Below, piece by piece: positions 8,399 to 18,312 of a stretch of DNA of 64,000 nucleotides (positions within the stretch are counted from its first letter, which is position 1; each line of letters begins with the position of its first letter). Origin of the DNA: Pseudomonas asiatica. Lineage in GTDB: Bacteria > Pseudomonadota > Gammaproteobacteria > Pseudomonadales > Pseudomonadaceae. The DNA lies in NCBI RefSeq assembly GCF_040214835.1, contig NZ_CP157874.1, positions 3,104,001-3,168,000 on the forward strand, read 5' to 3'. The notes under the pieces were generated by a model. That model had not been told where the DNA came from and searched no databases. It worked only from the letters and a program-made list of their open reading frames with translations. The translations under genes were made by a program, and so were the position numbers.

Positions 8399-11300
8399 AT
8401 GAAGCGCCTGCTGGCAAGCGCCCTTCTGGTCATCGGCCTGGCCAATTCCGGCGCGCTGCTGGCCAACAGCGAACCCCGCCAGTTGCTGGCGCGCTCGGTC
8501 AGCGCCGCCGCCCCGCTGGCGCTGTCCAGCGAAGAGCGGCAATGGCTCCAGCAACGCCAGCACCTGGTGCTTGGCAGCTCGCGGCCCGACTACCCACCGC
8601 TGGAAATCAATGTCAGCCAACGCGACTATGAAGGCCTCAGCGCCGATTACGCTGGCATCATCGCTGAACAGCTGGGCACCACCATCGAAGTACGACGCTA
8701 CGACAGCCGCCACGAAGCCATCGCTGCGCTACGTGACGGCCGTATCGACCTGCTGGGCAGCTCCAACGCCTTCGAGGCAGCGGATGCCCAGCTCAGCCTC
8801 AGTGCGAGCTACGCCGACGACCTGCCGGTCATCGTCACCCGCGAGGGGCACAGCCTGAAGAACACCCCCGACCTCGCCGGCCTGCGCCTGGCCATGGTCG
8901 ATCATTACCTGCCGGCCAGCAGCGTTCGCAGCCTGTACCCCAAGGCGCAACTGAGCCTGTATCGCTCGACGCTGAGCGGGCTGGCCGCCGTCGAACTGGG
9001 CGAGGCCGACGCCTACCTGGGCGATGCCATCAGTACCGACTTCGCGATTGGCAAGAGTTATCAGGGCACACTGAAGATCGACCACTTCTGCCAGGTTGCC
9101 CCCGGTGCGTTTGCCTTTGCCCTGGCCAATGACAACCCGCGCCTGCGCCAGTTGGTCGACAAGGCGCTGGCGCGCATCAGCGAAAGCGAACGCCTGAACA
9201 TCCTGCGCCGCTGGAGCAGTGGCAACACCAGCCTGCTGCTGCAACGCCACCTCACCGCCCTTACCGCCGAAGAAGAAGCCTGGATCGCCGCCAACCCCAG
9301 CATCAGCGTGCTGGTCAACACATCGCTGGCACCACTGACCTTCAATGACGCCCAGCACCGCCCCAGCGGCATTACCCTCGACCTGCTCAAGCAAATCTCG
9401 CTGCGCACAGGGCTGCATTTCAAGCCGGTCGAAAGCCCGTCGGCGCAGGCAATGGTCGAGCGCCTGGCGCGCGGCGATGCGCAGATGATCGGCGCATTGG
9501 GCTATAGCGCAGACCGTTCGAAACAACTGCGCTATACCCGCCCCTACCTGGTCAGCCCGCGGGTGCTGGTCACCCGTGGCGACAATGCATTACCGGCGCA
9601 GGCCATGGCGCTGGATGGCCAGCGCATCGCCCTGGTGCGCGGCTCGCCGCAACGGGCCGTGCTGCAACAACGCTACCCGCAGGCCAGGATGGTCGAAGTG
9701 GACAACCCGCTAGGCCTGATGGAAGCCGTGGCCAACGGTGCCGCCGACGTCGCCTTGAGCAGCCATATCAATGCCGCCTACTACATCAGCCATGTGTTCA
9801 AGGACCGCCTGCGCATTGCCAGCGTGCTCGACGACGACCCGGCCATCGCCGCCTTCGCCGTGGCCGCCGACCAGCCGCAGTTGCAGGCAATCCTCGACAA
9901 GGCGCTGCTGAGCATTCCGCCCGAAGAGCTGGACCAGTTGATCAACCGCTGGCGCACCACCACCCTGGTCAGTGACAGCCCTTGGCGCGACTACCGCACC
10001 CTGGCCTTGCAGGTGCTCGTGCTGTCGGCCTTGCTGCTGGCCGGGGTGGTGTTCTGGAACAGCTACCTGCGCAAGCTGATCAACCAGCGCACCGAGGCCC
10101 AGCATGCCCTGCAAGCGCAGCTGGCGCTCAGCCGCGGCCTGCTCGAGCAGCTGCGCCAGGCCAAGGACGACGCCGAACAGGCCAGCCAGACCAAAAGTAC
10201 CTTCCTGGCCACCATGAGCCATGAAATACGTACCCCGATGAATGCCGTGATCGGCCTGCTGGAGTTGGCCCTGGAAGACAGCCGCGGTGGCCGTTGCGAC
10301 ACCCAGACCTTGCAGACCGCCCACGATTCGGCCATCGGCCTGCTTGAGCTGATTGGCGATATTCTCGACATTTCCCGCATCGAATCCGGGCACATCACCC
10401 TGCAGCCGGTGCCCACCAACCTGGTCGAACTGGTACGCGCCACCGTACGGGTGTTCGAAGGCAATGCACGGGCCAAAGGCCTGCACTTGCACAGCGAGCT
10501 GCCCGCTGCGCCGGTCTGGGTACTGGCTGATCCGCTGCGCCTCAAGCAAGTCTTGTCCAACCTGATCAGCAACGCCATCAAGTTCACCGACCGCGGCGAA
10601 GTCCAGGCCAGCCTGCTGCTCTCGCCCGCCGACAATGACAGCCTGGCAGTGGAACTGAATGTGCGAGACACCGGTATCGGCATCGGCCCAGCCGACCAGG
10701 CCCGGCTGTTCAATGCCTTCGTCCAGGCCGATGGCCCCCGGGCACGCCAGGGTGCCGGCCTGGGGCTGGTCATCAGCCGCACCCTGGCCGAGTTGATGGG
10801 CGGCACCTTGAGCCTGCAGAGCGTCGAAGGCGTAGGTACCAAGGTGCAGGTCAGCGTGCGGCTGCCCGCGTGCGCAGCACCGGTACAGGTCGAACACAAC
10901 GCCCCGGAGCTGGAAAGCAGCAGCGGCCCGCTGAACATACTGGTGGTCGACGACTACCCCGCCAACCTGCTGCTGCTGGAGCGGCAACTGCATACCCTGG
11001 GGCATCGGGTGACGCTGGCAGAGAACGGGGAAATCGCGCTGGCACGCTGGCAGGCAGCGCGCTTCGACCTGGTGATCACCGACTGCAGCATGCCGGTCAT
11101 GGACGGCCACGAACTGACCCGCCGCATCCGCAGCCTCGAGGGCGAACGCGGCCTGGCGGCATGCCGCATTCTCGGCGTCACCGCCAACGCCCAGGCCGAG
11201 GAGCGTGCCCGCTGCCTGGCCAGCGGCATGGACGAATGCCTGTTCAAACCCATTGGCCTGCGTACGCTCAAGGCCCACCTGCCCCACGCTCACCCCCGGC

Positions 11301-11668
11301 AACAGCCGCCAGCGCGGCGCGCCAGCGGGTTCAACCTTGGCGAACTGCGGCACCTGACCCAGGACGACGAACAACTGACGCGGAATCTGCTGGAACAGCT
11401 GGCACAAAGCGTCAGCGAAGACCTTGCGACCTTGCGCGCACTGGCAGCCGATGCCCCCGGCGAGGCTGTGCGCGCCCTGGCTCACAGGATCAAGGGCGGG
11501 GCGAAGATGCTCAAGGTACGCACGCTGGTCCACGATTGCGAAGCCATCGAACAGGCCCACGGCCAAGGCCTGCCGACGGTTGACCTGCGCCTGCAATTGC
11601 AGGCCAGCCTGGAGACCCTGCTGGACGAGTTGGGCGATGCGCTCAATGCAATTGCAGCGTCGAACTGA
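8399..11668 (+). CDS. Unorthodox BvgS/EvgS-like sensor kinase
   Basis: A 1089-residue multi-domain sensor starting at ATG 8399. A signal peptide (1-22) is followed by two periplasmic solute-binding (PBPb) domains (about 50-270 and 290-520), one membrane helix (about 534-556), a HisKA domain with His608 in [15 protein letters not shown], an HATPase with DTGIGIG and [10 protein letters not shown], a receiver with Asp895 in [13 protein letters not shown], and an Hpt domain with His1029 in [10 protein letters not shown]. This is the classical BvgS layout, though no PAS domain is evident between the membrane helix and HisKA. The signal probably binds the venus-flytrap domains; which one is unknown. 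The last 26 bases overlap the convergent transducer gene. Confidence 0.93.
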   Translation: MKRLLASALLVIGLANSGALLANSEPRQLLARSVSAAAPLALSSEERQWLQQRQHLVLGSSRPDYPPLEINVSQRDYEGLSADYAGIIAEQLGTTIEVRRYDSRHEAIAALRDGRIDLLGSSNAFEAADAQLSLSASYADDLPVIVTREGHSLKNTPDLAGLRLAMVDHYLPASSVRSLYPKAQLSLYRSTLSGLAAVELGEADAYLGDAISTDFAIGKSYQGTLKIDHFCQVAPGAFAFALANDNPRLRQLVDKALARISESERLNILRRWSSGNTSLLLQRHLTALTAEEEAWIAANPSISVLVNTSLAPLTFNDAQHRPSGITLDLLKQISLRTGLHFKPVESPSAQAMVERLARGDAQMIGALGYSADRSKQLRYTRPYLVSPRVLVTRGDNALPAQAMALDGQRIALVRGSPQRAVLQQRYPQARMVEVDNPLGLMEAVANGAADVALSSHINAAYYISHVFKDRLRIASVLDDDPAIAAFAVAADQPQLQAILDKALLSIPPEELDQLINRWRTTTLVSDSPWRDYRTLALQVLVLSALLLAGVVFWNSYLRKLINQRTEAQHALQAQLALSRGLLEQLRQAKDDAEQASQTKSTFLATMSHEIRTPMNAVIGLLELALEDSRGGRCDTQTLQTAHDSAIGLLELIGDILDISRIESGHITLQPVPTNLVELVRATVRVFEGNARAKGLHLHSELPAAPVWVLADPLRLKQVLSNLISNAIKFTDRGEVQASLLLSPADNDSLAVELNVRDTGIGIGPADQARLFNAFVQADGPRARQGAGLGLVISRTLAELMGGTLSLQSVEGVGTKVQVSVRLPACAAPVQVEHNAPELESSSGPLNILVVDDYPANLLLLERQLHTLGHRVTLAENGEIALARWQAARFDLVITDCSMPVMDGHELTRRIRSLEGERGLAACRILGVTANAQAEERARCLASGMDECLFKPIGLRTLKAHLPHAHPRQQPPARRASGFNLGELRHLTQDDEQLTRNLLEQLAQSVSEDLATLRALAADAPGEAVRALAHRIKGGAKMLKVRTLVHDCEAIEQAHGQGLPTVDLRLQLQASLETLLDELGDALNAIAASN

Positions 11669-12962
11669 TCTGGCTGATGGCGTTTACCACGTGCCGTGAA
11701 CCCTGCTGGATTTCCATGATCACCGTGCCGGCCTCATTGGCCAGCGCCACGCCATGATCGGTGCGTTTCAAGCTTGACTGCATGCTGGCCACGGCCAACA
11801 GCGACAGGTCGTGGTTCTGCCGCACCACGTCGACGATTTCCACGGTGGCCTTGCTGGTTCGCGCCGCCAGGTTGCGCACCTCGTCGGCCACCACGGCAAA
11901 ACCGCGCCCGTGCTCGCCGGCGCGGGCCGCCTCGATGGCCGCGTTCAAAGCCAGCAAGTTGGTCTGGTCGGCAATACCACGGATGGTCAGCACGATCTGC
12001 CCGATCACATCCGACTGCTTGCTCACCGCATCGATGCTGCGGGCCGCGTCGTTGAGCTCATGGGAAATCTGCTCGATCACCTGTACCGCCTGCTGTACCA
12101 CCTCGGTGCCCTTGCGCGCGCAGGCATCGGTCTGCACCGAACTGGCATGGGCAGCATCGGCGGCGCTTTGCTGGGTGCTGATCTGGCGGGTGATGTCGCT
12201 GGCGAACTTCACCACCTTGTACAAGCGGCCCTTGCTGTCGAAGATCGGGTTGTAGGACGCCTCCAGGTAGACCGTCCGGCCATGTTTGTCGACGCGCTCG
12301 AAACGGTGCGAATGGTATTCGCCGCGGTTGAGCGAAGCCCAGAACTCGCGGTACTCCGCCGATTCGCGCTCATGCGCCAGGCAGAACAGCCCGTGATGGC
12401 GGCCGACCACCTCGTCCAGGCGATAGCCCATGGTGTCGAGGAAGTTCTGGTTGGCCTTGATCACCCGGCCTTGCGGGGTGAATTCGATCACCGCCATGGA
12501 GCGGCTGATGGCCTTGAGCAGGCTTTCGCTCTCGTGCTCCTCCATCACCCGCTGGCTGATGTCGGATGCCACCTTGATCACGCTGGTGACCTGGCGCTGC
12601 TCGTCCAGTACCGGCATGTAGCTGGCTTCCAGCCAGACTTCGCGGCCGGCCTTGTCGATGCGCTCGAAGGTACCGCTGATGGCCTTGCCCTGCCCCAGTT
12701 CACGCCACAGTTGCTGGTATTCGGCGCTTTTCGCGTAGCCAGGGTCGCAGAACAGACGGTGGTGCTTGCCGCGCAACTCCTCGGCGCTGTAGCCCATGGC
12801 CTGGCAGAAGCGCTCATTGGCATCGAGGATCGTGCCGTCGGGGGTGAACTCGATCATTGCCATGGAGCGGCTGATCGCCGCCAGCTTGGCCTGCAAGCTG
12901 GCCAAGGCCTCATGACTGCGCTGGATCTCGACCAGATCGGACTTGCGGTGGAAATCGAACAT
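11643..12962 (-). CDS. Soluble double-PAS methyl-accepting transducer (BdlA-like)
   Basis: A 439-residue cytosolic chemotaxis-type protein without membrane helices. The start is ATG 12962 ([10 protein letters not shown]) with AGGAG 9 bases upstream. It has two PAS domains in tandem (about 22-145 and 150-265), each with ISRSMA(M/V)IEFTP and a heme-or-flavin-like fold, then a short MCP signalling domain ending in the hairpin tip [20 protein letters not shown] and [17 protein letters not shown]. The architecture matches P. aeruginosa BdlA (biofilm dispersion), but the orthology is inference. It overlaps the 3' end of the sensor gene by 26 bases. Confidence 0.85.
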   Translation of the reverse strand: MFDFHRKSDLVEIQRSHEALASLQAKLAAISRSMAMIEFTPDGTILDANERFCQAMGYSAEELRGKHHRLFCDPGYAKSAEYQQLWRELGQGKAISGTFERIDKAGREVWLEASYMPVLDEQRQVTSVIKVASDISQRVMEEHESESLLKAISRSMAVIEFTPQGRVIKANQNFLDTMGYRLDEVVGRHHGLFCLAHERESAEYREFWASLNRGEYHSHRFERVDKHGRTVYLEASYNPIFDSKGRLYKVVKFASDITRQISTQQSAADAAHASSVQTDACARKGTEVVQQAVQVIEQISHELNDAARSIDAVSKQSDVIGQIVLTIRGIADQTNLLALNAAIEAARAGEHGRGFAVVADEVRNLAARTSKATVEIVDVVRQNHDLSLLAVASMQSSLKRTDHGVALANEAGTVIMEIQQGSRHVVNAISQISSTLQLH

Positions 12963-13100
12963 GACGCCGGGCTCCTGTATGCGCGGTGTCCTGAGCATAG
13001 ATCGCCGTTAGCGCCATGCAAGCACAGTGCTATCACCTTGTAATTAATGCATTCATAGTACGGAGCGCGCTTCTTGACCAGGATGGGCAAGCGTCCGGGC

Positions 13101-14120
13101 TCAGGAACTCTCCCGCACCATCAACTCGAAGCCCAGGTCCTGCTGCGCATTCGGCACCCGCTTGCCATCGAGCAACGCCAGCAGCGCCTGTGCAGCACCG
13201 CGCCCCACGGCGGCCCGAGGCGTGCGAATCGAGGTCAGCCGCGGCACCATGTGCGCCGAGGCCGGCAGGTCGTTGAAACCGACCATCGCCACCTGCCGCG
13301 GCACCTCCACCCCTTGGCGCAATGCCTGCAGCACCGCGCCCTGGGCCAGGTCGTCGTTGCAGAAGAAGATACCGTCGACATCCGGCGCCTGTTGCAGCAG
13401 CTGGCTGAACAACGCGCTGCCCAGGGCAATGGAAGAAGGCTCCGGCGCCAGCACTTCCAGCTCGGCCGCCTGCAAGCCGGCCTCGGCCAACGCCTGGCGG
13501 AACCCTTCGGCACGCTGCATCACCCGCGGGTCGAGCTGCGCGGCGATGAACGCCAGGCGCTTGCGCCCGCGCTCGATCAGGTGGCGGGCCGCGGCGCGCC
13601 CGGCCTGCTGCTGCGAGAAGCCGACCGACAACGCCCCTGCCTCGCCATTCAGTTCCATCATGTGCACACAGGGCACGCCACTGGCCGCCAGCATCTGCCG
13701 CGATGCCTCGCTGCGCTCGAAACCGGTCAGCAGCATGCCGCAGGGCTGGTAGGCCAGGTAGTTGCGGATGAGGTTCTCTTCTTCGGCAAGATCGTAGTGA
13801 TAGTTGCCGATCAGCACCTCGAGCCCGCGCGGGCGCATGACCTCATGAATGGCTTCCAGCGTATCGATGAACAGCTGGTTGGACAGCGACGGGATCAACA
13901 CCACCACCGACTGGCTGCGCGCCGACGCCAAGGCACGGGCCGCCGGGTTGGCCACGTAGCCAAGGCTCGCTGCGGCAGCAACGACCTTTTCCACCAGCTC
14001 CGGCGCAACCGTGCTGACCCCGCGCAGGGCGCGCGAGGCGGTAATCGGGGAAACCCCGGAAAGCCTGGCAACTTCTGCCAGGGTGGGACGACCTGTGGTA
14101 CGGGAGCCGGTGCGGGACAT
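13101..14120 (-). CDS. gntR: LacI-family gluconate repressor GntR
   Basis: A 339-residue LacI/GalR regulator. The N-terminal helix-turn-helix is PTLAEVARLSGVSPITASRA (about 13-32), followed by a hinge helix (NPAARALASARS) and a periplasmic-binding-protein-like effector domain. It is divergent from gntK-gntT and shares with them the 206-base region holding two matching candidate operators. In Pseudomonas, GntR represses gluconate uptake and phosphorylation and is released by gluconate or 6-phosphogluconate; that comes from known biology, not from this sequence. Confidence 0.9.
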   Translation of the reverse strand: MSRTGSRTTGRPTLAEVARLSGVSPITASRALRGVSTVAPELVEKVVAAAASLGYVANPAARALASARSQSVVVLIPSLSNQLFIDTLEAIHEVMRPRGLEVLIGNYHYDLAEEENLIRNYLAYQPCGMLLTGFERSEASRQMLAASGVPCVHMMELNGEAGALSVGFSQQQAGRAAARHLIERGRKRLAFIAAQLDPRVMQRAEGFRQALAEAGLQAAELEVLAPEPSSIALGSALFSQLLQQAPDVDGIFFCNDDLAQGAVLQALRQGVEVPRQVAMVGFNDLPASAHMVPRLTSIRTPRAAVGRGAAQALLALLDGKRVPNAQQDLGFELMVRESS

Positions 14121-14161
14121 GGATGTTGTAATTTTACTACTTGCAAGGAAAGGGAACGGCC

Positions 14162-14180
14162 ACTAAGGTAGCGCTGTCTC
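14162..14180. promoter_or_regulatory. Candidate GntR operator 1
   Basis: ACTAAGGTAGCGCTGTCTC fits the pattern AC-N-AAG-N-TAGCGCT that I recall being reported for a Pseudomonas GntR. It lies 42 bases upstream of the gntR start, so it would serve autoregulation. It shares GAGACAGCGCTA with operator 2. Confidence 0.65.
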
Positions 14181-14293
14181 AGGACGCAGGCAATGTAATC
14201 TTTGGTAGCAGCCACCGCGCGCTCGCCGCCAAGCGTCCATACTGCGTAAGGACAAGATCAATAACACCGGGGAGGTGACTGTTCGTCGACGAC

Positions 14294-14309
14294 GAGACAG
14301 CGCTATCTC
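14294..14309. promoter_or_regulatory. Candidate GntR operator 2
   Basis: GAGACAGCGCTATCTC is a 16-base palindrome with a single mismatched pair, ending 17 bases before the gntK start. The core AGCGCT and flank match operator 1 in inverse orientation. The position would block gntK-gntT transcription. Confidence 0.65.
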
Positions 14310-14326
14310 ACCCGCAGGAGGTACTG

Positions 14327-14866
14327 ATGAATTCTCCCCTGTCCGCCATCGTGGTGATGGGCGTGGCCGGTTGCGGCAAAAGCTGCATCGGCGCTGCCAT
14401 CGCCGCCCGAAGCGGCGGCCGCCTGATCGAAGGCGACGCTTTCCACCCTGCCGAAAACATCCGCAAGATGAGCGCTGGCATCCCCCTGGACGACAGCGAC
14501 CGTGCCGGCTGGCTGGTGCGTCTTGGTCAGGAGCTGCAAGCCACGACCCAGGCCGGGGAACGTCCGATCCTGACCTGTTCGGCCCTCAAACGCCGCTATC
14601 GCGACTCCCTGCGCGATGCCATGCCCGGGCTGGTGTTCGTGTTCCTCGAGCTGTCACCCGCCGAGGCGGAAAAACGCGTGCTGGCCCGCCCCGGGCATTT
14701 CATGCCGGCGAGCCTCATCGACAGCCAGTTCGCTGCCCTCGAGGCGCCACACGGCGAACCCCTGACTATCGCGCTTGACGCCACCCAGCCCATCGAAGCG
14801 CTTGCCGAAGCGGTGGACAGCTGGCTAAAGGGCCGCGGTGAGCCGGGCCTGGCACAAACCGCCTGA
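14327..14866 (+). CDS. gntK: Gluconokinase
   Basis: A 179-residue cytosolic kinase that phosphorylates D-gluconate to 6-phosphogluconate, feeding the Entner-Doudoroff pathway. The Walker A loop is GVAGCGKS (about 12-19). GDAFHPAENIRKMSAGIPLD (about 36-55) and CSALKRRYRD (about 84-93) are gluconokinase signatures. The start at 14327 follows GCAGGAG at a suitable distance. It is first of gntK-gntT. Confidence 0.95.
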   Translation: MNSPLSAIVVMGVAGCGKSCIGAAIAARSGGRLIEGDAFHPAENIRKMSAGIPLDDSDRAGWLVRLGQELQATTQAGERPILTCSALKRRYRDSLRDAMPGLVFVFLELSPAEAEKRVLARPGHFMPASLIDSQFAALEAPHGEPLTIALDATQPIEALAEAVDSWLKGRGEPGLAQTA

Positions 14867-14977
14867 CCGTGGCGGCTTTCCCGGCCCACCCAAGACAGCG
14901 CTACCCTGCCCCATAAGCGCAAGCAAAGTTACAAAAAAGCTACGCCAAAACAACGATAAGACCGAGGCCTTCAAACC

Positions 14978-16330
14978 ATGTTCGGACTGGCTACTGATAC
15001 CTTCCTGCTGCTCGACGCGCTGGTTACCATCGTCGGGCTGATCCTGCTGATCACCCACTTCAAAGTCCACCCCTTCGTCGCCCTGACCATCGCGGCCGGC
15101 TTCCTTGGCCTGACCTCCGGCATGCCGGTGGCCAAGGTCATGAAATCGTTCCAGGACGGTTTTGGCGGCGTGCTGGGCTTCGTCGGCATCGTGCTTGCCC
15201 TGGGCACCATGCTTGGCAAGCTGATGGCCGACTCCGGGGGGGCCGACCAGATCGCGCAAACCCTCATCCGTGCCTTCGGCAAGAAGAACGTGCACTGGGC
15301 GATGATGTTCGCCGCCTTCCTGGTGGGCATCCCGCTGTTCTTCGAGATCGGCTTCGTGCTGCTGATTCCGCTGGTGTTCATCGTCGCCCGGCGTTCCGGC
15401 GTGTCGCTGATCAAGATCGGCATTCCACTGCTGGCCGGCCTGTCGGTGGTGCACGGCCTGGTGCCCCCGCATCCGGGCCCGCTGCTGGCGATCGGCATCT
15501 TCCATGCCGACATCGGCAAGACCATCTTCTATGGCCTGATCGTGGCGCTGCCTACCGCCATCATCGCCGGCCCGCTGTTCGGTAACTTCATTTCCCGCTA
15601 CATCCCGGGCACCCCGTCCCAGGAGCTGATGGACCAGATCGCCAAGGAGTCCGACCAGGGCAACCTGCCGAGCTTCACCATCACCCTGGTCACCGTGCTG
15701 CTGCCGGTGGTGCTGATGCTGCTGAAGACCTTCGCCGACGTGGTGCTGCCAGCCGAGCACATCGTGCGCCAGTGGATGGACCTGATCGGCCACCCCATCA
15801 CCGCCCTGCTCGCTGCCCTGCTGCTGGCCTTCTACACCTTCGGCTCGGCCCGTGGCTTCAACCGCCAGCAGATCATGAAGATGCTCGACCAGAGCCTGGC
15901 ACCAACCGCGGCGATCGTGCTGATCGTGGGTGCCGGCGGCGGCTTCAAGCAGATGCTGGTAGACACCGGCGTGGGCAACGTGATCGGGCAGATGGCCGTG
16001 CAGGCGGAGATTTCGCCGATCATGCTGGCCTGGCTGGTAGCGGCGGTAATCCGCATTGCCACCGGTTCCGCGACGGTCGCCACCATCACCGGCGCGGGCA
16101 TCGTCGCACCGGTGATCGACCTGGTGCCTGGGGTCAACCGTGAGCTGCTGGTGCTGGCCACCGGCGCCGGCTCGTTGATCCTGTCCCATGTCAACGACGC
16201 CGGTTTCTGGCTGGTGAAGCAGTACTTCAACATGACCGTGGCGGAAACCTTCAAGACCTGGAGCATGATGGAGACCATCCTGTCGATCGTCGGCATCATC
16301 TTCATCATGTTGCTGTCGCTGGTGGTGTAA
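14978..16330 (+). CDS. gntT: Gluconate:H+ symporter (GntP family)
   Basis: A 450-residue inner-membrane permease with about twelve predicted helices. Family features are GMPVAKVMKSFQDGFGGVLG (about 48-67), PHPGPLLAIGIFHADIGKT, AAVIRIATGSATVATITGAG and ILSHVNDAGFWLVKQYF. It imports gluconate for the upstream kinase; the 111-base gap has no clear terminator, so co-transcription is likely. The GntR operators upstream should control both. Confidence 0.94.
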   Translation: MFGLATDTFLLLDALVTIVGLILLITHFKVHPFVALTIAAGFLGLTSGMPVAKVMKSFQDGFGGVLGFVGIVLALGTMLGKLMADSGGADQIAQTLIRAFGKKNVHWAMMFAAFLVGIPLFFEIGFVLLIPLVFIVARRSGVSLIKIGIPLLAGLSVVHGLVPPHPGPLLAIGIFHADIGKTIFYGLIVALPTAIIAGPLFGNFISRYIPGTPSQELMDQIAKESDQGNLPSFTITLVTVLLPVVLMLLKTFADVVLPAEHIVRQWMDLIGHPITALLAALLLAFYTFGSARGFNRQQIMKMLDQSLAPTAAIVLIVGAGGGFKQMLVDTGVGNVIGQMAVQAEISPIMLAWLVAAVIRIATGSATVATITGAGIVAPVIDLVPGVNRELLVLATGAGSLILSHVNDAGFWLVKQYFNMTVAETFKTWSMMETILSIVGIIFIMLLSLVV

Positions 16331-16364
16331 CCGTTGATCGGGGTAATGGCACCTTGAAGCTTCG

Positions 16365-16395
16365 GGTAGGGCCGAACGGAAGTATCAGCCCTACC
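16365..16395. other. 8-bp-arm hairpin after gntT
   Basis: GGTAGGGC and GCCCTACC are exact reverse complements across 15 bases. No T-run follows in either direction, and the ribosome site of the next small gene comes right after it. It may be an mRNA-stabilising stem or a rho-linked end. Confidence 0.4.
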
Positions 16396-16414
16396 AGAAG
16401 CAAAGGAGCCTGCC

Positions 16415-16708
16415 ATGCCCCGCTCAAGCATCCTGCTGATTGCCCTGCTCGCCACGCCATTGGCCATCGCTGCCGGCACCGGCCCCACCTACCCCGACGA
16501 CCCGCACAACCCGGCGCCCAAGCCGGGCGCGGACAGCACCCTCAACCCGATCGAAAAGCCCATGCCGCGGGACACCGACCCACGCATAAAAGGCAACGAC
16601 CCGGACAGCCCGCCCGCTGAACAGAATGACAACCGGGATTTGCCGGGTATGGATGGCAGTGGCTCGGAAGGTACCGGGCGACAGGGAGCAGCCGATAATC
16701 AGCGTTGA
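16415..16708 (+). CDS. Small secreted Pro/Asp-rich hypothetical protein
   Basis: A 97-residue protein that I do not recognise. A signal peptide (MPRSSILLIALLATPLAIAA) is followed by a low-complexity, proline-, aspartate- and asparagine-rich mature part (TYPDDPHNPAPKPGADSTLN and so on), probably disordered and periplasmic. AAAGGAG lies 9 bases upstream of the start. It is followed at once by a REP composite. No function can be assigned; codon use is ordinary for the region. Confidence 0.65.
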   Translation: MPRSSILLIALLATPLAIAAGTGPTYPDDPHNPAPKPGADSTLNPIEKPMPRDTDPRIKGNDPDSPPAEQNDNRDLPGMDGSGSEGTGRQGAADNQR

Positions 16709-16715
16709 TCAATGC

Positions 16716-16861
16716 GCTCAAATTCTAAAAGTTGCCGCAATCCCTGTAGGAGCGGCCTTGTGTCGCGAAAGGGCTGCAAAGCAGCCCCAGCAATTTCAAC
16801 TGTTGCGCATCAATCCCGGGGCCGCGTTGCGGCCCTTTCGCGACACAAGGCCGCTCCTACA
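16716..16861. repeat. Composite REP element (BIME), copy 1
   Basis: A REP pair in inverted orientation, with a conserved left flank (GCTCAAATTCTAAAAGTTG) and inner spacer (CAATTTCAACTGTTGCGCAT). The same 146-base unit, with a few substitutions, occurs at 58780-58925, so flank and spacer moved together with the REP arms. Confidence 0.88.
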
Positions 16862-16884
16862 AACGCCGCTCCCACAAAGGGGGC

Positions 16885-18312
16885 TCACCACTGGCGCTTG
16901 TCCGGCCTGGTCAGCCCCAGTTTCTCGATCCGGTAACGCAGCATGTCCCGCGACAGCCCGAGCATGCGCGCCGACTTGGTCACGTTCCAGTCCGTGCGGT
17001 CCAGGGTCTTGCACACCAGGTCGCGCTCCATGTCCGGCAGGCTGGTGCCGGGCTCGGGTTCGTGCCGAGGCATTTCGAACACCGCAGGCGCCGCCTGTTG
17101 CACCAGCGGCTCGTCGATCAGGGTCATGCACAGGTTGAGCTGATGCGCCTGCACCACCTCGTTCGGTGCCAGCAGCACGGTCTGCTCCAGCATGTTGCGC
17201 AGTTCGCGCACATTGCCTGGCCAGCTGTAACCGAGCATCAGGTTTTCCGCCTCGGCGGAAAAGCGCAGGTTCGGCTTGCCATAACGCCGGCCATGATGGG
17301 CCAGGAAATGCCGCGCCAGCAGCAATACGTCCTGCCCGCGGGCATACAGGCGCGGGACCTTCAGGGCGATGATGCGCAGGCGGAAGAACAGGTCGCGGCG
17401 GAACTTGCCCTGCTGCACCATCTGCTCCAGGTTGCAGTTGGTAGCGCTGATCACCCGCAGGTCGACCTTGCGCTCCTTCACCGCGCCGATGCGGCGGATA
17501 CTGCGGTCTTCCAGCAACTTGAGCAGCTTGGCCTGCAGCACCAGGTCCATCTCGCCAATCTCGTCGAGGAACAAGGTGCCGCCATCGGCAGCCTCCACCA
17601 GGCCCACCCGGCGCTCCTTGGCATCGGTAAAGGCGCCCTTCTCGTGGCCGAACAGCTCGGCCTCCAGCAGGTTGGCCGGGATCGAGGCACAGTTGAATTC
17701 GATGAACGGCCCCTTGCTGCGCGAACCATCGAAATGCAGGGCGCGGGCCACCAGCTCCTTGCCGGTACCGGTCTCGCCTTCGATCAGCACCGGTGGCAAG
17801 TCGTCACTGGCCATGCGCCGCTCGGCATCCAGCACCTGGCGCAGGGTGTGCTTGAGGGTGAGCATCGTCGGTGATTCGCCGATCAACGCCTGCAACCCGG
17901 ACTTCTGCGCCTCGCGCTCCTGGTAGAACGACAACGTGCGCTCCATGCGTTCGGCAGCCAGTGCCTTGTCCAGGGTCAGCTTGAGCTCGGCCAGCACCAC
18001 CGGCTTGGTCAGGTAATGGAAGGCGCCCTCCTTCATTGCCTGCACGGCATCTTCGACATTGCCGTAGCCGGTCATCATGATCACTTTCAGGTCCGGCACC
18101 TGCGCCACCAAGGTACGCAGCAGGTCGTGCCCGCTCATGCCCGGCAGCGAGTTGTCGGTCAGCACCGCATCGGGCTGGCCCCGCTTGATCTGCTCCAGCG
18201 CCAGTTCCGCGCTGTGGCACACGGTGACCTCGAAGCCCTTGAGGCTGAGGTAGGTGCGAATATTGTCGGCGAGAATTTCATCATCCTCGACTACCAGGAT
18301 GCTGTGCTCCAT
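16885..18312 (-). CDS. Sigma-54-dependent response regulator (NtrC family)
   Basis: A 475-residue regulator. The receiver (1-120) has the phospho-acceptor Asp53 in [12 protein letters not shown] and Lys103. The AAA+ domain has Walker A GETGTGKE (179-186), the sigma-54 contact loop GAFTDA (226-231) instead of the usual GAFTGA, and Walker B GGTLFLDE (244-251). The C-terminal Fis-type helix-turn-helix is about 435-465 ([20 protein letters not shown]). Its start overlaps the upstream sensor gene by 32 bases, so they are co-translated. Candidate targets are its own operon and the transglycosylase/gspGF genes. Confidence 0.93.
   Translation of the reverse strand: MEHSILVVEDDEILADNIRTYLSLKGFEVTVCHSAELALEQIKRGQPDAVLTDNSLPGMSGHDLLRTLVAQVPDLKVIMMTGYGNVEDAVQAMKEGAFHYLTKPVVLAELKLTLDKALAAERMERTLSFYQEREAQKSGLQALIGESPTMLTLKHTLRQVLDAERRMASDDLPPVLIEGETGTGKELVARALHFDGSRSKGPFIEFNCASIPANLLEAELFGHEKGAFTDAKERRVGLVEAADGGTLFLDEIGEMDLVLQAKLLKLLEDRSIRRIGAVKERKVDLRVISATNCNLEQMVQQGKFRRDLFFRLRIIALKVPRLYARGQDVLLLARHFLAHHGRRYGKPNLRFSAEAENLMLGYSWPGNVRELRNMLEQTVLLAPNEVVQAHQLNLCMTLIDEPLVQQAAPAVFEMPRHEPEPGTSLPDMERDLVCKTLDRTDWNVTKSARMLGLSRDMLRYRIEKLGLTRPDKRQW

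Noticed and set aside
9710..11596. Long minus-strand open frame (628 codons) opposite the BvgS-like sensor
   Set aside because: It mirrors the codon pattern of the real gene in GC-rich DNA, is full of Gln/His/Ala, and has no recognisable domain or ribosome site.
14825..16189. Minus-strand open frame opposite gntT
   Set aside because: His/Gln/Asp-rich antisense of a permease gene; no start signal.
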